From positions 62,001 to 126,000 of the forward strand of contig NZ_JACRMG010000023.1 in NCBI RefSeq assembly GCF_016219575.1: DNA of 64,000 bases, in the 5' to 3' direction. Shown piece after piece: positions 20,040 through 30,247 of this stretch. Numbering within the stretch: position 1 is the stretch's first letter; each line of letters begins with the position of its first letter. The translations under genes were made by a program, and so were the position numbers. The DNA is from Bradyrhizobium sp. (lineage in GTDB: Bacteria; Pseudomonadota; Alphaproteobacteria; Rhizobiales; Xanthobacteraceae). The notes below the pieces were generated by a model, which saw only the letters and a program-made list of their open reading frames with translations, was not told the DNA's origin and made no database searches.

Positions 20040-21911
20040 ATGGCGGCCTTCTCTCGCCGGCACTTCCTCGGGGCCAGTGCCGGCGCGCTCGCCGCGCTGC
20101 GGCTGCCGCCGGCCGCTGCCGCGGATGAGGCCGCGGGCACCGAGGTGCACGGCATCTCGGCGTTCGGCGATCTCAAATATCCCGCCGACTTCAGGAATTT
20201 CGACTACGTCAATATCGCTGCGCCCAAGGGCGGGATGTTCTCCAGCATTGCCTCGTCGCGGGCCTATAACCAATCCTTCCAGACCTTCAACTCGCTCAAT
20301 TCGTTCATCCTGAAGGGCGAGGGCGCCCAGGGCATGGACCTCACCTTTACAGTGTTGATGGCGCGGGCCGGCGACGAGCCGGATGCGATGTACGGCCTTG
20401 CAGCGAAGTCGGTGCGGATTTCGCCGGACAAGCTGACCTACCGCTTCACGCTGCGCCCGGAGGCGAAGTTCCACGACGGTTCGAAGATCACGGCGCATGA
20501 CGTCGCCTGGTCCATCAACACGCTCAAGGCGAAGGGCCATCCGCTGATCCAGGTGCAGATGCGCGACGTCAAGGGCGCCGAGGCGCTGGATGATGCGACC
20601 GTCGCAGTTACCTTCGCCGAGAAGCGCGCGCGCGACGTGCCGCTGTATGTCGCCGGACTGCCGATCTTCTCGAAGAAATATTACGAGGCCCGTGCGTTCG
20701 ATGAATCCACGCTCGACACGCCGCTGGGCTCCGGCCCCTACAAGGTGGGCAGGTTCGAGGTCAACCGCTACATCGAGTTCGAGCGGGTCAAGGACTGGTG
20801 GGGCGCCGACCTCCCGGTCTGTCGCGGCCACTACAACTACGATACCATCCGCTACGAATTCTATCGCGACCGCGACGTTGCCTTCGAAGGGTTCGCCGCC
20901 CGGACCTATTTGTACCGGGAGGAGTTCACCGCCCGTATCTGGGCCACGCGTTACGACTTCCCGGCGCTGAAGGAAGGCCGGGTCAAGCAGGAGCTGGTGC
21001 CTGACGAGACGCCGTCCGGCGGTCAGGGCTGGTTCATCAATACCCGCCGCGAGAAGTTCAGGGATCCGCGGGTGCGCGAGGCGCTGATCAACGCGTTCGA
21101 TTTCGAGTGGACCAACAAGACCATCATGTACGGCGCCTATGCGCGCACCCGCTCGCCATTCCAGAACTCGGACCTGGTGGCGGAAGGCAAGCCTTCGCCG
21201 GAGGAGCTGAAGCTGCTGGAGCCGTTCCGCGGTCAGGTGCCGGACGAGGTGTTCGGCGAGCCTTACGTACCGCCGGCTTCCGACGGTTCGGGCCAGGACC
21301 GCACCCTTCTGCGCAAGTCGCAGCAACTGCTGACGGCAGCGGGTCTGACCATCAAGGACAACAAGCGCGTTCTTCCCAACGGCGAGGTCTTCGCGATCGA
21401 GTTCATCATCGACGAACCGTCGTTTCAGCCGCATCACGGTTCGTTCATCAAGAATCTCGGAACGCTCGGAATCGAGGCGAGCCTGCGTGTCGTCGATGCC
21501 GTGCAATTCAGGGCGCGGGTCGAGTCATTCGATTTCGACATCACCGTGCAGCGGCTGACGATGTCGCCGACGCCGGGGGACGGCCTGCGCGCCTATTTCA
21601 CGTCGCAGTCGGCCGCGACCAAGGGTTCCTACAATCTCGCCGGCGTCGCCAATCCGGCGATCGACGCGTTGGTGGAGAAGGCCATGGCTGCGGAATCGCG
21701 CAGTGACCTCACCTACGCCTGCCGTGCGCTCGACCGCGTGTTCCGTGCCGGCCGCTACTGGGTGCCGCAGTGGTACAACACCAGCCACCGGCTGGCCTAT
21801 TGGGATATCTTCAGTCACCCGCCAAGACTTCCGCGCTACACCGGCGTCGGCGAGCGGATCCTGTGGTGGCATGACGCCACCAAGGCCGCCAAACTCGAGC
21901 AGGCGAAATAG
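20040..21911 (+). CDS. yejA: Peptide ABC transporter substrate-binding protein (YejA-like), second copy
   Basis: A 623-residue paralogue of the preceding protein with the same signature blocks in the same order (FGDLKYPADFRNFDYVNI, APKGGMFSSIASSRAYNQS, FHDGSKITAHDVAWSINTL, LDTPLGSGPYKVGRF). It also has a twin-arginine signal (FSRRHFLGASAGALAALRL). The two copies are clearly divergent, so duplication is old and ligand preference may differ. The ATG at 20040 has AAGGA 10 bases upstream; a GTG at 20022 overlapping the previous stop is the alternative. yejB starts 3 bases after its stop. Confidence 0.92.
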   Translation: MAAFSRRHFLGASAGALAALRLPPAAAADEAAGTEVHGISAFGDLKYPADFRNFDYVNIAAPKGGMFSSIASSRAYNQSFQTFNSLNSFILKGEGAQGMDLTFTVLMARAGDEPDAMYGLAAKSVRISPDKLTYRFTLRPEAKFHDGSKITAHDVAWSINTLKAKGHPLIQVQMRDVKGAEALDDATVAVTFAEKRARDVPLYVAGLPIFSKKYYEARAFDESTLDTPLGSGPYKVGRFEVNRYIEFERVKDWWGADLPVCRGHYNYDTIRYEFYRDRDVAFEGFAARTYLYREEFTARIWATRYDFPALKEGRVKQELVPDETPSGGQGWFINTRREKFRDPRVREALINAFDFEWTNKTIMYGAYARTRSPFQNSDLVAEGKPSPEELKLLEPFRGQVPDEVFGEPYVPPASDGSGQDRTLLRKSQQLLTAAGLTIKDNKRVLPNGEVFAIEFIIDEPSFQPHHGSFIKNLGTLGIEASLRVVDAVQFRARVESFDFDITVQRLTMSPTPGDGLRAYFTSQSAATKGSYNLAGVANPAIDALVEKAMAAESRSDLTYACRALDRVFRAGRYWVPQWYNTSHRLAYWDIFSHPPRLPRYTGVGERILWWHDATKAAKLEQAK

Positions 21912-21914
21912 TCC

Positions 21915-23027
21915 ATGGCAGCCTATATCGCCCGCCGCGTCCTCCTGATGTTTCCGACCCTGCTCGGAATTCTGTTCGTCGCCTTCGTCGTGGTGCAGTT
22001 CGCGCCGGGCAGGCCGGTCGAGCGCGTGCTCGCGCAGCTCTCCGGCGCCGACACCGGCGGCTCATCGCGCATCTCGGGCTCTTCCAGCGGCGACTTTGCC
22101 GGCCGCACGCCGCAGGCGGGCGCTTCGGCCGATGCGGTCAACTCGAAATATCGCGGTGCGCAGGGCCTCGATCCTGATTTCGTCAAGAACCTGGAAAAGC
22201 AGTTCGGCTTCGACAAGCCCGCGCCCGAGCGGTTTGCGTTGATGGTGTGGAACTACGCCCGCTTCGATTTCGGCAAGAGCTATTTCCGGGACGTCAGCGT
22301 GATCCAGCTCATCAAGGAGAAGCTGCCGGTCTCGATCTCGCTCGGGCTCTGGCTGACGGTGCTGACCTATCTGATCTCGATCCCGCTCGGCGTGCGCAAG
22401 GCAGTCGCCGACGGATCGCGCTTCGACACCTGGACCTCGGCGGTGATCATCGTCGGCTTTGCGATCCCGGGCTTCCTGTTCGCGATCCTGCTCATCATCC
22501 TGTTTGCCGGCGGCTCGTTCTTCAACTGGTTCCCGCTGCGGGGGCTCACTTCCGACGGCTGGTCGAACTTCCCCTGGTACTGGAAGATCATCGATTATTT
22601 CTGGCACATCACGCTGCCGTTGATCGCGATGGGGCTGGGCGCCTTCGCCACCATGACGCTGCTGACCAAGAACTCGTTCCTCGACGAGATCAGGAAGCAG
22701 TATGTGATGACGGCGCGCGCCAAGGGCTGCACCGAGCGCCAGGTGCTCTATGGCCACGTCTTCCGTAACGCCATGCTGATCGTGATCGCGGGCTTTCCCG
22801 GCGCCTTCATCCACGCCTTCTTCTCCGGCTCGCTCCTGATCGAAACCATCTTCTCGCTCGACGGGCTCGGCCTGCTCAGCTTCGAAAGCGTGCTCAATCG
22901 CGACTATCCGGTCGTGTTCGGCAATCTCTTCATCTTCTCCCTCGTCGGCCTCGTGGTGGGCCTGATTTCCGACCTCACCTACATGTGGATCGATCCACGG
23001 ATCGATTTCGAGGCGCGGGAGGTCTGA
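21915..23027 (+). CDS. yejB: Microcin C / peptide ABC transporter permease YejB
   Basis: The protein has 370 residues with a first membrane helix at 8-30 (LLMFPTLLGILFVAFVVVQF), a periplasmic segment of about 100 residues, and five further helices. The coupling motif is in EIRKQYVMTARAKGCTERQV near 265, the EAA loop that docks on the ATPase. The periplasmic insert carries SRISGSSSGDFAGRTP-type low-complexity sequence, as in YejB. It pairs with YejE, and its stop overlaps the yejE start by one base. Confidence 0.95.
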   Translation: MAAYIARRVLLMFPTLLGILFVAFVVVQFAPGRPVERVLAQLSGADTGGSSRISGSSSGDFAGRTPQAGASADAVNSKYRGAQGLDPDFVKNLEKQFGFDKPAPERFALMVWNYARFDFGKSYFRDVSVIQLIKEKLPVSISLGLWLTVLTYLISIPLGVRKAVADGSRFDTWTSAVIIVGFAIPGFLFAILLIILFAGGSFFNWFPLRGLTSDGWSNFPWYWKIIDYFWHITLPLIAMGLGAFATMTLLTKNSFLDEIRKQYVMTARAKGCTERQVLYGHVFRNAMLIVIAGFPGAFIHAFFSGSLLIETIFSLDGLGLLSFESVLNRDYPVVFGNLFIFSLVGLVVGLISDLTYMWIDPRIDFEAREV

Positions 23028-24205
23028 TGACGATGCTAGCGCCGCAGCCGGTGGAAACCTCGACGCAGTCGCCGCCCGGCGCTGTCGCACCCGTGACGCG
23101 GCATCGTCTTGCGCTGTCGCCGCTCAACCGCCGCCGCTGGCATAATTTCAAGGCCAACCGCAGGGGATACTGGTCGCTGTGGGTGTTCCTGGCGCTGTTC
23201 CTGACCTCGCTGTTTGCCGAGCTGATCGCCAACGACCGTCCCTTCCTGATCAAGTATGACGGGCATCTCTACTGGCCGGCCTTCGTCAGCTATTCCGAAA
23301 CCACCTTCGGCGGCGATTTCGAGACCGCGGCCGACTACCGCGATCCCTATCTGCAGAAGCTGATCGCGGAAAAGCGCGGCTGGGTCGTCTGGCCGTTGGT
23401 CCGCTACTCCTACGCCACCCACAATCTCGATCTGCCGACGCCGGCTCCGTCGCCGCCGACCTGGATGCTGACCGAAGCGCAGTGCAAGGAGGTGGTGGAG
23501 AAGAAGGGGCTGAAGAGCTGCCGCGACCTCGAATACAACTGGCTCGGCACCGACGACCAGGGCCGCGACGTGGTGGCGCGCCTGATCTACGGCTTCCGCA
23601 TCTCGGTGCTGTTCGGTCTCACGCTCACGATCTTCTCCTCCATCATCGGTATCATCGCAGGAGGCGTGCAGGGCTATTTCGGCGGCTGGATCGATCTCTT
23701 GTTCCAGCGCTTCATCGAGATCTGGAGCTCGATCCCCTATCTCTATCTGCTCCTGATTCTCTCTTCAGTGCTGGTGCCCGGCTTCTTCGTGCTGCTGGGC
23801 ATCCTGCTGCTGTTCTCCTGGGTTTCGCTGGTCGGCCTCGTGCGTGCGGAATTCCTGCGCGGGCGCAATTTCGAATACATCCAGGCCGCGCGCGCGCTCG
23901 GTGTCTCCAATCCCGTGATCATGTTCCGCCACCTGCTGCCGAATGCGATGGTGGCGACCATGACGTTCCTGCCTTTCATCGTATCTTCCTCGGTGATGAC
24001 GCTCACCGCGCTCGACTTCCTCGGTTTCGGCCTGCCGCCCGGCTCGCCCTCGCTCGGCGAGCTGCTGTCGCAGGGTAAGGCCAACGTGCAGGCGCCGTGG
24101 CTCGGCTTCACCGGCTTCTTTGCGGTGGCGATCATGCTGTCGCTCCTGATCTTCATCGGCGAAGCCGTGCGCGACGCCTTCGATCCGCGCAAGACGTTCC
24201 GGTGA
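23027..24205 (+). CDS. yejE: Microcin C / peptide ABC transporter permease YejE
   Basis: A 392-residue inner-membrane protein. After a basic cytoplasmic N-terminus (about 1-45) the first helix is LWVFLALFLTSLFAELI. A periplasmic domain of about 110 residues ends NWLGTDDQGRDVVARLIYG, the usual entry to the OppC-like core. The EAA loop is in IQAARALGVSNPVIMFRH near 290. The ATG at 23027 shares a base with the yejB stop and has GGGAGG upstream. In E. coli yejF follows directly; here two toxin-antitoxin-like genes intervene. Confidence 0.95.
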   Translation: MTMLAPQPVETSTQSPPGAVAPVTRHRLALSPLNRRRWHNFKANRRGYWSLWVFLALFLTSLFAELIANDRPFLIKYDGHLYWPAFVSYSETTFGGDFETAADYRDPYLQKLIAEKRGWVVWPLVRYSYATHNLDLPTPAPSPPTWMLTEAQCKEVVEKKGLKSCRDLEYNWLGTDDQGRDVVARLIYGFRISVLFGLTLTIFSSIIGIIAGGVQGYFGGWIDLLFQRFIEIWSSIPYLYLLLILSSVLVPGFFVLLGILLLFSWVSLVGLVRAEFLRGRNFEYIQAARALGVSNPVIMFRHLLPNAMVATMTFLPFIVSSSVMTLTALDFLGFGLPPGSPSLGELLSQGKANVQAPWLGFTGFFAVAIMLSLLIFIGEAVRDAFDPRKTFR

Positions 24206-24238
24206 ATTCGTGCTAATGTTGGCCGCCAGAGGCGAACG

Positions 24239-24466
24239 ATGAACAAGATTGTCAAGGAACACTATCCGGCGTCGAAGCTTCCCGAGGATCTGCGGGCAGG
24301 GGTCGATCCATCTTCCACGGTCACGGTAACGATCGTGCAAGAGGACGCGCGACCTGAAAAAGCCATGACCCTCGAAGAGATATTCGCGGCCCGCAGGCCG
24401 CCGTTCCGTTCGGCTGAAGAGATCGATGCGGAGTTGCGCCGTCAGCGAGACGCGTGGGATGACTGA
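24239..24466 (+). CDS. Putative antitoxin of a PIN-domain toxin-antitoxin pair
   Basis: A 75-residue acidic protein not recognised as a specific VapB family. A short beta-like N-terminal region includes STVTVTIVQEDA. The C-terminal half is helical and charged (MTLEEIFAARRPPF, then SAEEIDAELRRQRDAWDD), fitting a toxin-neutralising tail. Its stop overlaps the PIN-toxin start by 8 bases, the usual antitoxin-first arrangement. It starts 33 bases after yejE. Identification rests mainly on size and position. Confidence 0.65.
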   Translation: MNKIVKEHYPASKLPEDLRAGVDPSSTVTVTIVQEDARPEKAMTLEEIFAARRPPFRSAEEIDAELRRQRDAWDD

Positions 24467-24898
24467 TTCTCGCGTTTATCTCGATGCAAATGTATTCATC
24501 TATGCAATTGAAGGGAGCCCGGAAGTCGCAGGACCGCTTCAGCGTCTCTTTGAATTGTTCCGCACAAAGCGCGGTGTCGGCGTGACGAGCGAACTGACGC
24601 TTGCGGAGGTCTTGCCCAGGGCGACCACAGTGCAGCGACGGCTGTATCTCGACTTGCTCATTTGGAGCCGCACTTTCGATCTGCAGCCAATCAGCCGCGA
24701 AGTGCTCGTCGAGACCGCCGATTATCGAAGAAATGCGCAGATGCCCAAGCTTCCGGATGCCATTCACGTCGTGACTGCCATTCGGACGGGTTGCCGTACC
24801 GTCATTTCTGCTGACTCCCGGCTCAAGCTCCCTGAAGGGTTTCGCTCGCTCCTGCCGGACCCCGCCAGTGTTTTTCGTATCGTGCAGGACCTATCCTG

Positions 24899-24899
<1 letters not shown>
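24459..24899 (+). CDS. PIN-domain ribonuclease toxin (VapC-like)
   Basis: A 146-residue PIN protein. It begins RVYLDANVFIYAIEGS and has the four acidic residues expected to bind magnesium: D9, E50 (in LTLAEVL), D100 (in KLPDAIHVVTA) and D119 (in VISADSRL). VapC-like toxins cleave specific RNAs when freed from their antitoxin. The gene overlaps its putative antitoxin by 8 bases, and its TGA shares one base with the ATG of yejF, so translation of the transporter ATPase may depend on reading through the toxin gene. Confidence 0.85.
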
Positions 24900-26524
<1,625 letters not shown>

Positions 26525-26527
26525 TTT

Positions 26528-26614
26528 GTAGGATGGGTAGAGCGCAGCGAAACCCATCATGCTCACCCCGCGGAGACGAAGTTGATGGGTTTCGCTGCGC
26601 TCTACCCATCCTAC
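26528..26614. repeat. Perfect 32-bp inverted repeat (family D)
   Basis: The left arm 26528-26559 (starting GTAGGATGGGTAGAGCGCAG) and the right arm 26583-26614 (ending CTACCCATCCTAC) are exact reverse complements around a 23-base loop. It lies 3 bases after the yejF stop and may double as a bidirectional terminator or 3'-end protector for the convergent NlpC gene. Confidence 0.95.
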
Positions 26615-26663
26615 GATTCTACCGCGATCCTACTTTGCATGGGGTTGTTTTCGCACTTTTTGC

Positions 26664-27506
26664 TTACAGCCGCTTGATTGCCACAATCTCGCTGCCCGCC
26701 GTCTTGATCCGCACGATGGCGTCCTTCGTGTTCTCGATCACGGTGGCCATGTGATGCGCATTGGCGTGCACGATGGTCTCGGCGTCGCGCACGATGGCGA
26801 CATGGCCCTTCCAGAAGATCAGGTCGCCGCGCTGCAGATGCTTCGACTCTGCGGCACTCAGTTCGCGACCGAGCCCGCTGCACTGCATGTCGCTGTCGCG
26901 CGGACAGCCGGTGCCGGCCGACGCCAGCGACATCTGCACCAGGCCCGAGCAGTCGATGCCGAACGCGCTCTTGCCGCCCCAGAGATAGGGCGCGCCGACG
27001 AAGCGCTCGGCGACAGCAACGAAATCCGGTGCCCGCGCATCGAGCAAGCCAAGATGCTGCCGCGGCAGATGATGGCCCTCGGGCGTCACCGCGAAGGTTG
27101 CGTCCTCGCGCGCGATGCTGACGCGGGCGCCCATCGGCAGCGACCCGAGCGGCGGCAGCTTGATCGAGGGGCCGGGGAAGACCAGAGTCGTCAGCGCGGT
27201 GACCTTGTGCGTCGGCGGCGCGCCGGGCTTTGCCAGTGCGATGTCCGGCAGCCAGCCGACATAGCCGTCGCTGCCAAGCTGGCCCCACGCCCAGCCTTCG
27301 CCGTTGCGGTCATAGATGGTGACACGCTCGCCCTTCAGCGCCTGCGTCATCTGCTCGGCATCGGCGGCAGGCGCGCGGCGCACGGGTGCGATGGCTTCGA
27401 TGACCTCGAACACCTCGCCCTCGACAAAGCGCGCAGCCCTGACCTTGCCTTCGAGATACTTCGCGGCGACTTCCGGCCGCGCCGGCGTCAGGCGCGGGTC
27501 ATCCAT
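26664..27506 (-). CDS. NlpC/P60 family cell-wall peptidase
   Basis: The protein has 280 residues. The N-terminal half holds bacterial SH3-like segments (KGERVTIYDRNGEGWAWGQ, GYVGWLPDIAL). The C-terminal half is an NlpC/P60 (C40) domain with catalytic Cys in FGIDCSGLVQMSLA near residue 194, His in WKGHVAIVRD near 237, and a third polar residue in HANAHH near 251. Such enzymes cut gamma-D-glutamyl-meso-diaminopimelate bonds in peptidoglycan peptides. No signal peptide is visible, so a cytoplasmic recycling role is possible. It overlaps the upstream aminopeptidase gene by 8 bases, suggesting joint processing of murein peptides. Confidence 0.9.
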   Translation of the reverse strand: MDDPRLTPARPEVAAKYLEGKVRAARFVEGEVFEVIEAIAPVRRAPAADAEQMTQALKGERVTIYDRNGEGWAWGQLGSDGYVGWLPDIALAKPGAPPTHKVTALTTLVFPGPSIKLPPLGSLPMGARVSIAREDATFAVTPEGHHLPRQHLGLLDARAPDFVAVAERFVGAPYLWGGKSAFGIDCSGLVQMSLASAGTGCPRDSDMQCSGLGRELSAAESKHLQRGDLIFWKGHVAIVRDAETIVHANAHHMATVIENTKDAIVRIKTAGSEIVAIKRL

Positions 27507-28878
27507 AGCGTTCGCTCAACAGCTTGTAGATCGCGCGCGCGGCCTGGCACTCGCCGCCCTCGGGGCGGCCGGGCTTTGCCGACGGCGTCCAGCCGTAGAT
27601 ATCGACATGCAGCCAGCTCTTCGCCGTTTCGACGAAGCGCTGCAGGAACAGCGCGCAGGTGATCGAGCCGGCAAAGGTGCCCGACGGCGCGTTGGTAATG
27701 TCAGCGACTTTGGAGTCCAGCCATGAATCGTAGGCTGGCCACAGCGGCATGCGCCACAGGGGATCGTTCTCCTGCCGCGCCAGTCGTGCGACGTCGGCGG
27801 CGAGCGTCTCGTCGCCGGTGTAGAAGGGCGGCAGATCCGGCCCCAGCGCAACCCGCGCCGCGCCGGTGAGCGTGCCGAGATCGACCAGCAGTTCCGGCTT
27901 CTCCTCGTCCGCCAGCGCCAGCGCATCGGCGAGGACCAGCCGGCCCTCCGCATCGGTGTTGCCGATCTCGACCGTAAGACCCTTGCGCGACTTGAAGACG
28001 TCAAGCGGACGGAAGGCGTTGCCGGCGACCGCGTTCTCCACCGCCGGGATCAGCACGCGCAAACGCACCTTCAGTTTTGCGTCCATCACCATCTGCGCCA
28101 GCGCCAGCACGTTGGCGGCCCCGCCCATGTCCTTCTTCATGAGCAGCATGCCGCTCGACGGTTTCAGGTCCAGTCCGCCGGTATCGAAGCAGACGCCCTT
28201 GCCGACCAGCGTCACCTTGGGATGCGCGGCATCGCCCCAGGTGAAATCGATCAGCCGCGGCGAGCGCGTCGAGGCCATGCCGACGGCGTGGATGAGCGGA
28301 AAATTCTGCTTCAGTTCGTGGCCCTCGATGCAGCCGAATTTCGCGCCGAAGCGTTTTGCCACGTCGCGCGCCGCGGTCTCCAGTTCCATCGGTCCCATGT
28401 CGTTCGACGGCGTATTGATGAGATCGCGGGCAAGGAACGCAGCGTCGGCCATTCGCGCCAGTTCTGCGGCGTCCACCCCGTCGGGCGGCACCAGCCGGAC
28501 CTCGGGGCCGTCCACCTTGCGGTAGCGGGCAAAGCGGTAGCTGCCGAGCGCGAAGGCAAGCGCAGCTAGTCTCGCGTCATGCGGCGCATTGTCGAAGCGG
28601 TAGGTGCCGGCCGGCAGCAGCCCCGGCAGCGCACCGGCACGGAACGGGTCGCGCGATTTCGCGCTCTCCTCTTCGATCCCGAAAATCACCTGCGCGATCG
28701 CACCATTTGCCGCCGGCAGGATCAGGCATTTGCCGGGCTTGGCCGCAAAGCCGTTCGCCTCGGCGAATTGCCTTGCTTCGGCCGGCAACGCGCCCCTGAT
28801 CGACTCCCAATTCGCCTTGCTGGCGAAGGTAATGGGAATGGCGGCAGCAGCGGGAGCGGTCTCGAACACGGAAGGCAT
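27499..28878 (-). CDS. M17 leucyl aminopeptidase family protein
   Basis: The protein has 459 residues with an N-terminal macro-like domain and a C-terminal catalytic domain starting at LARDLINTPSNDMGPMEL. Zinc and catalytic residues are seen in TLVGKGVCFDTGGLDLKP, MLLMKKDMGGAAN and the M17 signature IGNTDAEGRLVLADAL near 330. The enzyme releases N-terminal residues from peptides in the cytosol. The length is slightly shorter than PepA (about 500), and the sequence resembles the PepB-like group. It is translationally coupled to the NlpC/P60 gene by an 8-base overlap. Confidence 0.93.
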   Translation of the reverse strand: MPSVFETAPAAAAIPITFASKANWESIRGALPAEARQFAEANGFAAKPGKCLILPAANGAIAQVIFGIEEESAKSRDPFRAGALPGLLPAGTYRFDNAPHDARLAALAFALGSYRFARYRKVDGPEVRLVPPDGVDAAELARMADAAFLARDLINTPSNDMGPMELETAARDVAKRFGAKFGCIEGHELKQNFPLIHAVGMASTRSPRLIDFTWGDAAHPKVTLVGKGVCFDTGGLDLKPSSGMLLMKKDMGGAANVLALAQMVMDAKLKVRLRVLIPAVENAVAGNAFRPLDVFKSRKGLTVEIGNTDAEGRLVLADALALADEEKPELLVDLGTLTGAARVALGPDLPPFYTGDETLAADVARLARQENDPLWRMPLWPAYDSWLDSKVADITNAPSGTFAGSITCALFLQRFVETAKSWLHVDIYGWTPSAKPGRPEGGECQAARAIYKLLSERYG

Positions 28879-28998
28879 GCTTGTCTCGGCAGGTGGAGCG
28901 GGGCGCGGGCGATGCTCGCGACGTTGCAGGATATTCGGGCGACTTCAATGGCGAAGCGGCAAAATGTTCGTGAAAAACGCCTCTCCGATCGCCCGGCG

Positions 28999-30036
28999 TC
29001 AAAGGCCGGCTTGCGCGCCTTCCTGCGCCGGGGGCTGCACGCAGAACCTGGCCCGGTATTCTGCCGGCGATACGCCGAGCTCCCGTGAGAACACGCGCCG
29101 CATCACCCCCGGGGACCCGAAGCCGCAGCGCTGGGCGATGGTCTTCGGCGGCAGCTCCGTCTCCTCGAGCAGCTGGCGCGCCGCCTGCAGCCGCGCCTGT
29201 TGCACGAATTCGGCCGGCGTCGTGCCGGTGTCTTCGCGAAACGTGCGGATGAAACTGCGTTCGCTCATCGCAGCGTGCCGCGCCAGCGTTGCGACACGAA
29301 GATCCGCGTCGAGGTTTTCATTGCACCATTGCTGGACTTTCTGGATCGCCGGCACCGTGGAGAATTGGGCCATCAGCTGCGTCGAGAATTGCGCCTGGCC
29401 GCCCGAGCGTTTCAGGAACAGCACGAGATAGCGCGCAACCCTGAGCGCGAAGTCGCGGCCGTGGTCTTCCTCCAGCAGCGACAAGGCGAGGTCGATGCCG
29501 GCGGAGATGCCGCCCGAGCTGTAGGTATTGCCGTCGCGCACGAAGACCGGGTCGATCTCCACCCGCGCCGTCGGGTTGCGCCGGGCGAGCTCCGCGCCGA
29601 ACGCCCAGTGCGTCGCTACCCGCTTGCCGTCGAGCAGGCCCGCTGCGCCAAGCGCGAACGCGCCGGTGCAGACCGAGCCGAAGCGGCGTGCCTGCGCCGA
29701 TGCGTGGCGCAACCAGTCCAGAATTTCCGGCGACGTTCCCGAATCCGGCCCGCCGCCGCCCGAGACCAGCAGCGTGTCCACCGGGAGCGGCAGCTCCGAC
29801 ATCGCGCATGCCGGCATGAACGAAAATCCAAGCGGCGTCGGCACCGGGCCCGGCGTGGGCGCGACGGTTATGACGTCGTACAGCTTCTGTCCGGCGAGGA
29901 AGTTCGAGACGCCGAATACCTGGAGCGGCCCGGCAACATCGAGCGGCGCCACGCCCTGGTAGATCAGCATGGCGATGCGTCGCGGCGCTCGAATGCCGGC
30001 TGATCGCTGAGGCGCCGGCTCGTTACACTCGTTCAT
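28999..30036 (-). CDS. GlxA-type transcriptional regulator (DJ-1/PfpI plus AraC)
   Basis: The protein has 345 residues. A DJ-1/PfpI-like sensor domain (about 18-195) starts RIAMLIYQGVAPLDVAGPL and carries the nucleophile-elbow-like VCTGAFALGAAGLLDG near 135. The AraC DNA-binding domain (about 225-330) has two helix-turn-helix motifs around LRVATLARHAAMSERSFIRT and TIAQRCGFGSPGVMRRVF, with the family end LGVSPAEYRARF. Homologues control arginine, quaternary amine or nitrile metabolism; the ligand here is unknown. The ATG at 30036 directly follows an in-frame TTG. Confidence 0.92.
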   Translation of the reverse strand: MNECNEPAPQRSAGIRAPRRIAMLIYQGVAPLDVAGPLQVFGVSNFLAGQKLYDVITVAPTPGPVPTPLGFSFMPACAMSELPLPVDTLLVSGGGGPDSGTSPEILDWLRHASAQARRFGSVCTGAFALGAAGLLDGKRVATHWAFGAELARRNPTARVEIDPVFVRDGNTYSSGGISAGIDLALSLLEEDHGRDFALRVARYLVLFLKRSGGQAQFSTQLMAQFSTVPAIQKVQQWCNENLDADLRVATLARHAAMSERSFIRTFREDTGTTPAEFVQQARLQAARQLLEETELPPKTIAQRCGFGSPGVMRRVFSRELGVSPAEYRARFCVQPPAQEGAQAGL

Positions 30037-30247
30037 CAAATCGATTGCGCCCCGAATTCACGTCACACTCGCAAAGGGTGGCGCGCATAATCTGCCAAAA
30101 AACGCTCCGGCCGCGCCAAACCGGGATGTCGGCATTGCTCCGATGATGCGTACTTGAGAGCCTTGCATGCGGAATTTTGCGGGGCGAGACGCAGGCTGTC
30201 AAATCCGGCGGCCCGTTGCGGCGTGTCTTTTTGAGGGGTGCAATATA

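Noticed and set aside
26528..26614. Insertion sequence remnant
   Set aside because: Only inverted arms with a 23-base loop; no transposase fragment or target duplication visible, so kept as a repeat.
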